Below, piece by piece: positions 1 through 7,863 of a stretch of DNA of 64,000 nt (positions within the stretch are counted from its first letter, which is position 1; each line of letters opens with the position of its first letter). Where the stretch lies: positions 1 through 64,000 of the forward strand of contig SDAL01000003.1 in the NCBI GenBank assembly GCA_004153385.1, given 5' to 3'. The notes under the pieces were generated by a model. It searched no databases. It was not told the origin of the DNA and was given only the letters and a program-made list of their open reading frames with translations. Made by a program: the position numbers and the translations under genes. The stretch is from Paracoccaceae bacterium (lineage in GTDB: Bacteria; Pseudomonadota; Alphaproteobacteria; Rhodobacterales; Rhodobacteraceae).

Positions 1-281
1 GGGCACTCCGGCCGAGGCGGCAATGGCGCGGGCGAGGAGCGTCTTGCCGCTGCCGGGTTCGCCCTCAAGGAGGAGCGATGCGCTGAGTTCGGTCCATTGC
101 GCCTCGCCGCGCCGCCATGCGACCAGATCCGTTACAAGATCCCGTGCGACCTGATGCGCGGGCGTATCACCGCCGATCTCCTCAAGCGTCATGTCGGAAG
201 AGGTATTGGCCGTGGGCGCCAGAAGCACTGTCAGTTTACGCGCCGCAGCAGAGGCGTCCGGCTCCCGCAGGGCGGATGGGG
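1..281 (-). pseudogene. AAA-type ATPase fragment, cut by insertion element
   Basis: The minus strand is open from about 281 to the window edge and encodes a Walker A P-loop (EGEPGSGKTLLARAIAAS) near the edge, preceded by an acidic stretch ending in EEIGGDTPAHQVARDLVTDL. This is the nucleotide-binding start of an AAA/MoxR/FtsH-like ATPase whose remainder lies outside the window. The frame runs into the left end of the IS110-type element at about 282 with no start codon before it, so the gene appears truncated by the insertion. I could not find its 5' part beyond the element. The exact AAA subfamily cannot be decided from this fragment. Confidence 0.6.
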
Positions 282-1626
282 TGGATGGCTCCTACATTAC
301 TCGGCGTCGAAATGCGCCATAATGCAGGCGTCACAACCTGTCCATGAGAGGAGCCACCTAATGCGTGTTACGACAATCGGCCTTGATTTGGCTAAGAACG
401 TTTTTCAGGTCTACGGCATCAATGACGAAGGCGAGGTCGCGTTCAATCGCGCTTTGAGAAGGGCACAAGTTCTGGCCTTTTTTTGAAAGTCTTGAGCCAT
501 GTATGGTCGGGATCGAGGCCTGTGGAACCAGTCACCATTGGGCACGGGAGAACTCATCAGACTGGGTCACAATGTGAAACTGATCCCACCAGCCTATGTG
601 AAGCCCTACGTCAAACGGGGCAAGTCAGACGCTGTTGATGCTGCGGCCATTTGCGAAGCGGTTACGCGGCCCACAATGCGATTTGTTGAGGTGAAGACAC
701 CTGAACAACAAGCGATACTTGCTGTTCACCGCACGCGAGACTTGATCGTGAGACAGCGTACGCAAACCATCAATATGCTACGGGCACAGCTGGCTGAGTT
801 TGGTATCATCTTGCCTCAAGGCGTTTACCACCCGCTCCAATTTGCCAAGGACTGCGCGAATGGAGAACTGCATGAGCTGCCAAACGATGCCCGAGAAATC
901 GTCGTGGATTTGTGCGACCAAATCCTGTTCTTGCATACAAAGATCTTACGTCTGGCACGACAAATGACGCAGATTGCCAAACGCGAGAAACGGGTCGCGC
1001 TGCTTCGAACGATACCCGGCATCGGACCGATCACAGCCTCCGCAATTGTTGCGACGGTTGGCAGCGGCGAGCAGTTCGACAATGGTAGAGAATTCGCTGC
1101 GTGGTTGGGATTGACCCCGATCAACAGATCGAGCGGTGGAAAAGAACGCTTGGGGCACATATCGAAGATGGGTGATCAATATATACGTCGCCTATTGGTC
1201 CTGGGCATGACGTCCCGCATCCGCACCATCAGGTCGGAGCCGGAAAGGTTCGATCCGTGGTTCGCGGACATCTTATCGCGCAAACCAAGCAGAGTGGCAG
1301 CGGTTGCCATGGCAAACAAAACCGCCCACATGATCTGGGCCGTCCTGACCCGAAATGAGCCATACAAAGTGAGAAGCGTCTGAACAAATCAACGTAAAAA
1401 CAGGAGTTTGCGAGACCAATGAAGTGATAGAACTTTGTCAGCCCAAAAATCAAGGCACCCCGAGCTTTGTCCAGAACGCGTGCTATTCGATGTGCGGAAT
1501 GGGACTTGGTTGGTGGAAACCATCAGGGCCAGCGGCGATGTGCGTCGCGCTAACAGGCCGAACACAAGACTGCTTCTGACAAACCGCCAAGCACGAAAAA
1601 GGTACTTGCAATAAGGGAGTCATCCA
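282..1626 (+). mobile_element. IS110/IS1111-type insertion sequence (decayed)
   Basis: The element holds one DEDD-type transposase. The DNA after it (1525-1626, 'accatcagggccagcg' ... 'ttgcaataagggagtcatcc') has the form of IS1111-group right ends. A short imperfect terminal match supports the limits: TGGATGGCTCC at 282-292 and GGAGTCATCCA (complement TGGATGACTCC) at 1616-1626. No target duplication is evident, as is usual for this family. Exact ends are inferred from this match and could be off by some bases. Confidence 0.65.
361..1383 (+). pseudogene. IS110-family transposase with two compensating frameshifts
   Basis: The N-terminus (GLDLAKNVFQVYGI) carries the DEDD RuvC-like start typical of IS110 transposases, and the C-terminus has the transposase_20 helix-hairpin region (LLRTIPGIGPITASAIVATVG). 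Frame 1 stops at 484-486 inside a T-run. The next stretch (485-550, reading ESLEPCMVGIEACGTSHHWARE) is in frame 2. From about 551 the protein returns to frame 1 (LIRLGHNVKLIPPAYVKPYV). Two compensating shifts give a full-length protein of about 340 residues, so this is either a dead transposase or two sequence errors. A GGAG motif lies upstream of the ATG at 361. Confidence 0.85.
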
Positions 1627-1880
1627 CACAGGACAATGCCGCGCAGTGGGAGTGCATGCCCCTTGGCCTGTTTGGAGACGCCTCCTTCGGCTGCTCCGCG
1701 AGCGCATTGGATGTCGGCCTGATCTGGCTTTCGCACATAGCGTTCGACCGCATGATCGGCGCGGGCCTCAAAGATCCCCGGCGCTTTTCAGTTCAGCCAT
1801 CTGGGCGTTTGCGGCGCGAAGGACCCGGCGCAAGGCCGGGGCCACTCGGGCATGTCCGGTCAGGTCCGCTAATCGAACGT
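1627..1880. other. Intergenic stretch between IS and CMD gene
   Basis: No convincing gene. A short minus frame ending with a stop at 1768-1770 reads ELTQLNVRLADLTGHARVAP and onward and could be the 3' scrap of a lost gene, but it has no start and overlaps the end of the carboxymuconolactone-decarboxylase gene. Confidence 0.3.
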
Positions 1881-2261
1881 TCAGTTGGGTGAGTTCGCAA
1901 ACACCTGCTTGGCGGCCATCAGCCCGTTCAGGGCTGCCGGGAAGCCCGCGTAGACCGACATCTGCATCAGGATCTCGACGATCTCATCGCGGGTCACGCC
2001 GCAGTTCAGCGCGGCCTGGATGTGGACCTTGAGCTGGTTCTCGGCGGTGCCCAAGGCACAAAGCGCTGCCACCGTCGCGATCTCACGCTCGCGCAGGCCG
2101 AGGCCCGGACGGGACATGATGTCTCCGAAAGGGTACTCGAAGAGGTACGTCGCGAAGTCGGGCGCGATGTCTTCGAGCGCGTTGATGACGTTCTGTCCGG
2201 CCTCGCCGTCGATCCGGTCGAGCATGCGCCGGCCACGGTCCAATCTGGTTTCGCGGGTCAT
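1881..2261 (-). CDS. Carboxymuconolactone decarboxylase family protein
   Basis: A 126-residue all-helical protein of the CMD/AhpD-like superfamily. The segment GLGLREREIATVAALCALG followed by ENQLKVHIQAALNCGVTRDEI is the usual CMD core with the substrate-pocket histidine. It lacks the CxxC of peroxidase-active AhpD, so it resembles PcaC-type decarboxylases or the uncharacterised subfamily found near reductases. The start is supported by AAGGA eight bases upstream. It is the last gene of a minus-strand set with the Atu4866-like and NTF2-like genes. The substrate is unknown; a role in ring-cleavage or detoxification chemistry is only an inference from the family. Confidence 0.85.
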   Translation of the reverse strand: MTRETRLDRGRRMLDRIDGEAGQNVINALEDIAPDFATYLFEYPFGDIMSRPGLGLREREIATVAALCALGTAENQLKVHIQAALNCGVTRDEIVEILMQMSVYAGFPAALNGLMAAKQVFANSPN

Positions 2262-2319
2262 GATGTATGTCCTTTCATAGTATCGGGATGTGCCGGGCCA
2301 CCATGGCCCGGCATGCTCT

Positions 2320-2562
2320 TCAGTGCCGCCGGAGGATCATTCCCGCATGGTGCAGAACGTCGTCGATGAAAGTGCCGTCGGCGGTGAACCCGGTGTCGTC
2401 CCAGTAGTCGATATGGGTGCCGCTTACTTCGTAGCGGCCCTGATAGGCGTGTTCGCGACCGCCGCGCGCTTCGACATACCGCCCGCCGGGAAGAAGCTCG
2501 TGGCGGACATGGCCGTCATCGGTGATCCAGAGACCGGTAAAGTCGGCCGACGCGTCGCTCAT
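2320..2562 (-). CDS. Atu4866-domain small protein
   Basis: An 80-residue protein starting MSDASADFTGLWITDDGHVR. The sequence GLWITDDGHVRHELLPGGRY, the Y-GRYEV segment and DDTGFTADGTF match the small beta-rich Atu4866 family named from Agrobacterium; its function is unknown. An upstream in-frame extension to 2670 is rejected because it would overlap most of the neighbour's 3' end. The ATG overlaps the stop of the preceding NTF2-like gene (ATGA, 2559-2562), indicating translational coupling. Members of this family often sit beside CMD and NTF2-like genes under a LysR regulator, as here (recalled knowledge, not checked). Confidence 0.75.
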   Translation of the reverse strand: MSDASADFTGLWITDDGHVRHELLPGGRYVEARGGREHAYQGRYEVSGTHIDYWDDTGFTADGTFIDDVLHHAGMILRRH

Positions 2563-3107
2563 TGCGCAGTCCCGCGCTGGCCGAGCGTGTCGGCGATCTC
2601 CTTCGGGTCGACAATCCAGGCGTAGTTCAGCTCGTGCCGGATCTTCCAGCCCTCCCCGGTGCAGGCCCATCCAAGCTGCGATCGACCGTCGAAGGCGATC
2701 ACCTCGCCGTCGAGCCGGTTAATCTGCCCCACGAATCCCAGCGTTGTCGAGGCAACCGCGTCGCCTACGAGCGCCTCGTTGGCCTCCGTCAGCCCGTGCA
2801 GAACGCTGCCCGCCGCGTTCTGCAGATCCTCCCAGTTCTTGCCATAGACCGCTGTATCGCGGAACAGTTGCGCCTGGCCGGGGGCGAAGTTATCGTAGAA
2901 GACGCCCCGGGTATCCTGAAGATCGTAGTAGCGCGCCATCTTCTCTTCGAAGACGAAGTCGGGATCGCCCTCGCGGCGTTCCCAGCCCTCCATGATCCAG
3001 TCGGCGTGCAGCGCGCCGGGAGAGTCCGGTCCGCTTTGCGCGCAGGGCGCTGCGGAGAGGGAGGAGCCTGCCATGAGCATCGCAAGCATTACGAGAGTGG
3101 TCTTCAT
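2559..3107 (-). CDS. Secreted NTF2/SnoaL-like protein
   Basis: Predicted 182 residues starting MKTTLVMLAMLMAGSSLSAA, a clear Sec signal peptide ending near the SAAPCAQ region, so the product should be exported. The mature part (HADWIMEGWERREGDPDFVFEEK, then DAVASTTLGFVGQINRLDGEVIAFDGRSQLGWACTGEGWKIRHE split over two strands) has the cone-shaped NTF2/SnoaL_3 pattern. The ATG at 3107 is preferred because GAAGGA lies seven bases upstream; in-frame ATGs at 3113 and 3122 are alternatives. It is first in an operon with the Atu4866-like and CMD-like genes. A GGTTAGC palindrome at 3203-3221 lies in its promoter region. Confidence 0.75.
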   Translation of the reverse strand: MKTTLVMLAMLMAGSSLSAAPCAQSGPDSPGALHADWIMEGWERREGDPDFVFEEKMARYYDLQDTRGVFYDNFAPGQAQLFRDTAVYGKNWEDLQNAAGSVLHGLTEANEALVGDAVASTTLGFVGQINRLDGEVIAFDGRSQLGWACTGEGWKIRHELNYAWIVDPKEIADTLGQRGTAQ

Positions 3108-3202
3108 GTCCATATCCTTCATTGCATGTGGGCCGCTGGCCCGATGCCGAGAAACATGAGCCATTTGCACTGTCGCCGGTATTCATCGAATGATGGACAT
3201 AG

Positions 3203-3221
3203 TGGTTAGCTTGGCTAACCA
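3203..3221. promoter_or_regulatory. Palindromic operator candidate (TGGTTAGC/GCTAACCA)
   Basis: Perfect 8-base arms with a 3-base spacer lie between the LysR gene and the NTF2-like operon. A matching half site GCTAACC recurs at 4187-4193 in front of the LysR gene itself. This fits a LysR-type regulator acting on its neighbour and on its own promoter (inference). Confidence 0.5.
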
Positions 3222-3240
3222 GTCACGGCAGAACCGCCCC

Positions 3241-4125
3241 TCAAAGGCGTCGGGTTTTCACGTGGTCCACGAAGGCACGCAGTTTCGGGGCCATGTTGCG
3301 CCGATGCGGATAGAAGAGGGAAAAGCCCGGGAAGGGCGGCAGGAAATCCTCCAGCAGCCAGACCAGTTCGCCGCGGTCCACGAAAGGCCGGAACGTCTCG
3401 CGTGTGGCAAAGGTGATCCCGCCGCCTTCAAGGGTCGCACGCAGCATCAGGCGCAGATCATTGGTGGTGATCTGCGGTGCCACGGCGACATCAAACGCGA
3501 CGCCGTTATCGGAGAAGTCCCACCGGTAGGGCGCGGCGTCCGGTGACGAACGCCAACCTATGCAGCGATGCGCGATCAGGTCGCGCGGATGCGATGGGGC
3601 ACCATGCGCGGCCAGATAGGCCGGCGCGGCGACGACGGCCTCGCGCTCCTGCGCGGTGACCTGGACGGCGATCATGTCCTGCTCGATCACCTCGCCCAGC
3701 CGGATCCCCGCATCGAAGCCAGCCGCAACGATGTCGACCTCCGCGTCGGTCACCGTCACGTCGAGAACGACCTCCGGATGCGCCTCGGCAAAGCTCACGA
3801 GCAACGGCCCGGACAGGACCGCTTCGGCGATGGATGTCACGGCCAAGCGCAGAACGCCCCTTGGACGGTTATCTCCGGATGCCACGTCGAGTGCCTGGGA
3901 GATCTCCGCAAGCGGCGTGGAAAGGGACGCGTAAAGCCGCTCTCCCTCCTCGGTCAGGCGCACCGCGCGGGTGGTGCGCGTGACCAGCGTCACCCCGATC
4001 ATGTCTTCCAGCCGGCGCATGCCTTGGCTGACAGCCGACCGCGTCACACCGAGACGGTCGGCGGCGGCCCGGAAATTGTCCGCCTCGGCAACGGCCTGAA
4101 AGAAGGCCAGAAGGTTCAGGTCCAT
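3241..4125 (-). CDS. LysR-family transcriptional regulator
   Basis: A 294-residue LTTR. The N-terminal winged helix-turn-helix reads LAFFQAVAEADNFRAAADRLGVTRSAVSQGMRRLE at about residues 4-40, followed by the effector domain from about residue 90 (RGVLRLAVTSIAEAVLSGPL). It belongs to the CrgA-like branch that often controls neighbouring oxidoreductases. The start at MDLNLLAF has AAGGAG five bases upstream; the longer open frame is not needed. It lies head-to-tail before the NTF2/Atu4866/CMD operon and divergent from an SDR remnant, so it may have controlled both sides. Confidence 0.9.
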   Translation of the reverse strand: MDLNLLAFFQAVAEADNFRAAADRLGVTRSAVSQGMRRLEDMIGVTLVTRTTRAVRLTEEGERLYASLSTPLAEISQALDVASGDNRPRGVLRLAVTSIAEAVLSGPLLVSFAEAHPEVVLDVTVTDAEVDIVAAGFDAGIRLGEVIEQDMIAVQVTAQEREAVVAAPAYLAAHGAPSHPRDLIAHRCIGWRSSPDAAPYRWDFSDNGVAFDVAVAPQITTNDLRLMLRATLEGGGITFATRETFRPFVDRGELVWLLEDFLPPFPGFSLFYPHRRNMAPKLRAFVDHVKTRRL

Positions 4126-4275
4126 GCTGGCTCCTTGCTTGGATGTCTTGTCAATAGCCCCGGCGGCACCGAAATTGTCAAGCAAAGCTAACCGCTGCGC
4201 CCATGAGGGGGCGGCTACCGGCAATGCGCCCCGGCCTCCACCCTTGGTGGGGGGCCAGATGCAAGGGAGCACGTC

Positions 4276-4494
4276 ATGGACAAGGTCATCCCCATAACGG
4301 GCGCCTCCAGCGGGATCGGCGAAGGCATCGCCCGGGACATCGCGCGCGCGGCCCTTCACGTATTCGAGGCGCCCGAGGGCATGGGCACGGCCGAAATCTC
4401 CGCGCGGGCGACGAAGGCTACACGGGCCGTGCTTCGGATGCCCGCCGGTATCGCCGCGGCGTCTGGTCGGTCACGCGTTTGCAGGCGGCGGTGA
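4276..4494 (+). pseudogene. Short-chain dehydrogenase remnant
   Basis: The first 25 codons (MDKVIPITGASSGIGEGIAR) are a classic SDR N-terminus with the TGxxxGIG dinucleotide motif and a GGGAGC ribosome site before the ATG. The frame then passes into sequence without SDR features and stops after 72 codons; no NNAG, YxxxK or C-terminal part is present. It is most simply the 5' end of an SDR gene whose body was deleted, divergent from the LysR gene. Confidence 0.7.
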
Positions 4495-4812
4495 AGGCGC
4501 TTTCCGAGGCAAAGTCGACCTCGCCTGATGCTGCGCAGTAGCATACTCAAAAGCGGCCGCTCGGGAGATGTCGCAGCATGAGCACCTAGAGCGAGACGTA
4601 TCAGAGACCGATATAGGACCCTTGACGAGCGACCTTGCCATTTCTGGGGGCACTCTTTGTTTGCGCCCAATAAAGCAGCATTGATGCCGAATTTGCGCAT
4701 GGTTTTTCTGCAAACGCTCTGTCGCGTTCGGCGGCGAGTGGAAAGTTTTTCCGTTCGATCACGCAGGCGGTTTTCTGGATCAGCATAATAACAACAACCG
4801 ACGAGAAAACTC

Positions 4813-6438
4813 ATGACCGACCAGACCACGGGCGCTAAGCCTGTTCTTTCCGTGCGCAATCTTTCTGTCGCACTCCCCGGCAAGCATGACCGCGCCTATG
4901 CGGTGCGTGATATCAGCTTTGATCTGATGGCCGGTGAAATCCTGTGCATCATCGGTGAATCCGGTTCCGGAAAATCCGTGACCGCAAATACGGTGATGGG
5001 GCTGCTGCCCGATGTGATGACGATCGAGAGCGGCCAGATTGATTTCAAGGGCCGCGCCCTGTTGGAGTTGCCGGAATCGGAGCTGCGCAAGCTGCGCGGT
5101 CGCGCTGTCTCGATTATTTTCCAGGATCCACTTTCGGCGTTAAATCCGCTGATGACCATTGGCGATCAGGTGCGCGAAGTGCTGGATGCCCATGCCGTCG
5201 GGACGCGCGAAAGCCGATCAGGTAAAGTCGTTGAAATGCTGACCGAGGTGGGGCTGCCCGATCCATTGCTTATCCAGCATCAATACCCGTTCCGCTTATC
5301 AGGCGGGCAGCGCCAGCGTGTCATGATCGCGATGGCGCTTGCGCTGGATCCCGACATCCTGATCGCGGATGAGCCGACGACCGCGCTTGATGTGACCACG
5401 CAGGCGCAAATTCTCGACCTGATTGCGCGTATCCAACAGCGCAAAGGCATGAGCGTCATGCTCATCACGCATGATTTTGGCGTGGTGGCAGAGATCGCGG
5501 ATCGGGTCATCGTGATGGAGAAAGGGCATCTGGTTGAACAGGGGCTGGCACGACAGGTGTTGGATGCGCCAAACCATCCCTATACCAAAAAGCTGATCGC
5601 TGCTGTACCGCGGATGCGCGAGCAGGATCGCAAACGTGCCGAGAACCGCCCCGTCGCGCTAGAAGTAAGCCACCTCAACAAGACCTATCGCACCCGAAGC
5701 GGTTTCCTTGGTCGAATGCGTGAGGTGAAGGCGGTGGATGACATTAGTTTCACCCTTCACAAGGGGGAAACGATCGGGATTGTCGGAGAGTCCGGTTCGG
5801 GCAAATCTTCGATGGGTAAGGTGCTGATGAAGCTGATCTCAGCCGATAGCGGGGAAATCCGGTTTCGGGGCGAAAACACCTTGGCACTGTCCGAAGACGA
5901 TTTCCGCCCTTTGCGCGCGCGCATCCAGATGATTTTTCAGGACCCTTACGCCTCGTTGAACCCGCGCTTCACTATCGGTCAGGCGCTGACGGTGGGACCG
6001 ACTGCCCATAGCTTGCTGACGCGGGACGACGCGCGCAAAAAGGCCGAGGGGTTGCTCGATCTTGTCGGGCTCGATCCGTCAGCCTTTGATCGCTATCCAC
6101 ATGAGTTTTCCGGCGGGCAGCGTCAAAGGGTTGGGATTGCCCGCGCGCTCATGTTTGATCCCGAAGTGATTGTCGCGGATGAGGCCGTTTCGGCTTTGGA
6201 TGTCTCTATTCAGGCGCAGGTTCTTGAACTGCTTGATAAAATCCGTCATGAGCGCAAGCTGGCGATGGTGTTCATCACCCATGATCTGCGGGTGGCAAGC
6301 CAAATCAGCGACGAGATCATCGTGATGCATCGCGGCAAGATGGTGGAGTCTGGGCCGCCCTCACAGATTTTCCAGCACCCTAAGCACCCCTATACACGTT
6401 CGCTGGTGGCCTCGATTCCGGGCAGTGCCGCAGCATGA
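4813..6438 (+). CDS. Dipeptide/opine ABC transporter, two-domain ATP-binding protein
   Basis: A 541-residue protein with two complete oligopeptide/dipeptide ABC ATPase domains in tandem, equivalent to DppD-DppF fused (GsiA-like). Walker A GESGSGKS occurs at residues 48-55 and again at 325-332. Signature motifs are LSGGQRQRV and FSGGQRQRV, with Walker [12 protein letters not shown] and [12 protein letters not shown]. Each half ends with the oligo_HPY motif ([26 protein letters not shown]). It energises the transporter whose binding protein and permeases lie at 9.3-12.9 kb. Two hundred bases and a regulator gene separate it from those, so it may be transcribed separately. Start ATG at 4813 with only a weak ribosome site. 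Confidence 0.92.
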   Translation: MTDQTTGAKPVLSVRNLSVALPGKHDRAYAVRDISFDLMAGEILCIIGESGSGKSVTANTVMGLLPDVMTIESGQIDFKGRALLELPESELRKLRGRAVSIIFQDPLSALNPLMTIGDQVREVLDAHAVGTRESRSGKVVEMLTEVGLPDPLLIQHQYPFRLSGGQRQRVMIAMALALDPDILIADEPTTALDVTTQAQILDLIARIQQRKGMSVMLITHDFGVVAEIADRVIVMEKGHLVEQGLARQVLDAPNHPYTKKLIAAVPRMREQDRKRAENRPVALEVSHLNKTYRTRSGFLGRMREVKAVDDISFTLHKGETIGIVGESGSGKSSMGKVLMKLISADSGEIRFRGENTLALSEDDFRPLRARIQMIFQDPYASLNPRFTIGQALTVGPTAHSLLTRDDARKKAEGLLDLVGLDPSAFDRYPHEFSGGQRQRVGIARALMFDPEVIVADEAVSALDVSIQAQVLELLDKIRHERKLAMVFITHDLRVASQISDEIIVMHRGKMVESGPPSQIFQHPKHPYTRSLVASIPGSAAA

Positions 6439-6578
6439 GGTGAGTCGTTTCGCAGATCTTGGGTCAGGGGCGGCGATTTGCTGCCCCTTTCTTTTTGCCC
6501 GCCGTTTAATCTTTCAGGGGCGATTGCGCACTCGAACTGCTCTAGAAAACGCCGATGGTTGCTTTTCACAACCAAATA

Positions 6579-6593
6579 GTTGCGTTGCGCAAC
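6579..6593. promoter_or_regulatory. MarR operator candidate
   Basis: GTTGCG and its complement CGCAAC flank a 3-base spacer (TTG-containing core TTGCG-TTG-CGCAA), 53 bases before the MarR gene. A second weaker inverted pair (GGTTG ... CAACC, 6557-6574) lies next to it. Palindromes of the TTGC..GCAA type are usual MarR-family sites, so autoregulation of the MarR-SDR-oxidase operon is likely (inference). Confidence 0.5.
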
Positions 6594-6645
6594 CTCTTTC
6601 TTGCGCTCCAGCCGATCCATTCAAAATCATCAAGGAAACAGCCAA

Positions 6646-7161
6646 ATGAAGATCGCGAAGATGGCCGACACCCCCCAAGATGACAGCCTTGATGCGCCGA
6701 TAACCATTGCCGGGTTGCATATCGATGTGCTCGACGGCGCTTTTAGTTGGTATATCCGCTCGCTCGACTCGGTGGTGTCGCGCGATCTCGATCGCCGCAT
6801 GGCCCATCTCGACGTAGCTAAGGGCAAGGGCAAGATCACAACCCTGTTGCTGGTAGACGACTACCCGGGCGTGCGGCCTTCGCAGATAGCTGAGGTGCTC
6901 ATGCGCGACCGACCCGCGACCGGGCGCATCATCGACATGCTTGTTAAGGCCGGGGATATCCGGCGCGAAACCGAGGCCGAGGACCAGCGCGCCCAAGCGC
7001 TGTTCATCACCGAGCAAGGTCACGCCTTGGCCAAGACGGTGCGCGAGATCGTGCGCGCCCAAGAAGACGAGTTCTTCGACTTCATCGCACCTGAAGACCG
7101 CGCCCAATTCATGGGAATGCTCAAGCGCGCCTATTTGAACATGAGAAAGAAACTTGGATGA
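6646..7161 (+). CDS. MarR-family transcriptional regulator
   Basis: A 171-residue MarR-type winged-helix protein. The DNA-binding region is recognisable in LLVDDYPGVRPSQIAEVLMRDRPATGRIIDMLVKAGDIRRETEAEDQRAQALFITEQG (given here only as a guide: residues about 65-125), with the DQRAQALFITEQG wing turn characteristic of the family. ATG at 6646 has AAGGAAACAGCC upstream and is preferred over the longer frame starting at 6580. Its stop overlaps the start of the SDR gene (ATGA, 7158-7161), so the two are co-translated. It lies inside the transporter/oxidase cluster and probably senses the substrate or an aldehyde/keto product. Confidence 0.85.
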   Translation: MKIAKMADTPQDDSLDAPITIAGLHIDVLDGAFSWYIRSLDSVVSRDLDRRMAHLDVAKGKGKITTLLLVDDYPGVRPSQIAEVLMRDRPATGRIIDMLVKAGDIRRETEAEDQRAQALFITEQGHALAKTVREIVRAQEDEFFDFIAPEDRAQFMGMLKRAYLNMRKKLG

Positions 7162-7862
7162 CTCAGAGACGCATCGCTTTAATTTCTGGCGCCAGTCGCG
7201 GTATCGGAGCTGCTACGGCCCGTACAATGTTCGAGGCGGGTTGGACCGTGTCATTGGGGATGCGCGATCCCGATCTGCCCGATTGGGCGCGTGCTGCCCC
7301 CGAGCGGGTTCATCTGTTTGCCTATGATGCCGTCGAAGTCGAAAGCCCGCAGCGATGGGCGGGCGCGGTCATGGACCGGTTCGGGCGCATCGATGCCGTG
7401 ATTGCAAATGCCGGTATCTCGATTCCGAAAACGGTAGTCGAAATCAGTGATGACGAGATGGCATTACTGCTGGAGGTGAATGTCCAGGCACCGCGTCGGC
7501 TTGCTGCGGCCTGTTGGGATGGGCTTGCGGTCGCGGGCAGGGGGCGCGTGATCATCCTCGGTTCGCTTTCGGGCAAACGGGTTAAATCGGCACGGTCTGG
7601 CGCCTATGCGATTTCTAAATTCGCCGCCGTTGGATTGGCCCATGCCCTGCGTCATGCGGGTTTTGACATGGGTATTCGCGCCACGGCTGTCTGCCCGGGC
7701 TTCGTTGCGACGGATATGGCGATGGGGCTGACCGATCGGGTGGGCGAACAGATGACCCAGCCTAAAGACCTTGCCCGCGTTATCGCGATGCTGATCGATC
7801 TGCCCAATGAGGCCAGTGTTGCCGAATTTTGCGTAAATTGCCAGCTTGAGGAGAGCTTCTGA
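7158..7862 (+). CDS. SDR-family oxidoreductase
   Basis: A 234-residue short-chain dehydrogenase. The NAD(P) motif SGASRGIG is at residues 10-17, the NAG motif in IANAGIS, the catalytic Ser in GSLSGK and the Tyr/Lys pair in YAISK. It is short at the C-terminus but complete in all catalytic motifs. It overlaps the MarR gene by four bases and is followed after one base by an FAD oxidase gene (start 7864). In this context it could reduce or oxidise the keto/aldehyde product of the flavoenzymes; the substrate cannot be read from sequence. Confidence 0.88.
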   Translation: MTQRRIALISGASRGIGAATARTMFEAGWTVSLGMRDPDLPDWARAAPERVHLFAYDAVEVESPQRWAGAVMDRFGRIDAVIANAGISIPKTVVEISDDEMALLLEVNVQAPRRLAAACWDGLAVAGRGRVIILGSLSGKRVKSARSGAYAISKFAAVGLAHALRHAGFDMGIRATAVCPGFVATDMAMGLTDRVGEQMTQPKDLARVIAMLIDLPNEASVAEFCVNCQLEESF

Positions 7863-7863
7863 C

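Noticed and set aside
477-486. Programmed frameshift in the IS110 transposase T-run
   Set aside because: IS110 elements are not known for this, and a second shift at about 551 is needed to restore the frame, so decay or error is simpler.
1768-1893. Minus frame reading ELTQLNVRLADLTGHARVAP and onward
   Set aside because: No start, overlaps the CMD gene end and has no identifiable family; noted only as possible scrap.
4356-4883. 175-codon minus frame over the start of the ABC ATPase gene
   Set aside because: No motif, overlaps a well-supported gene start.
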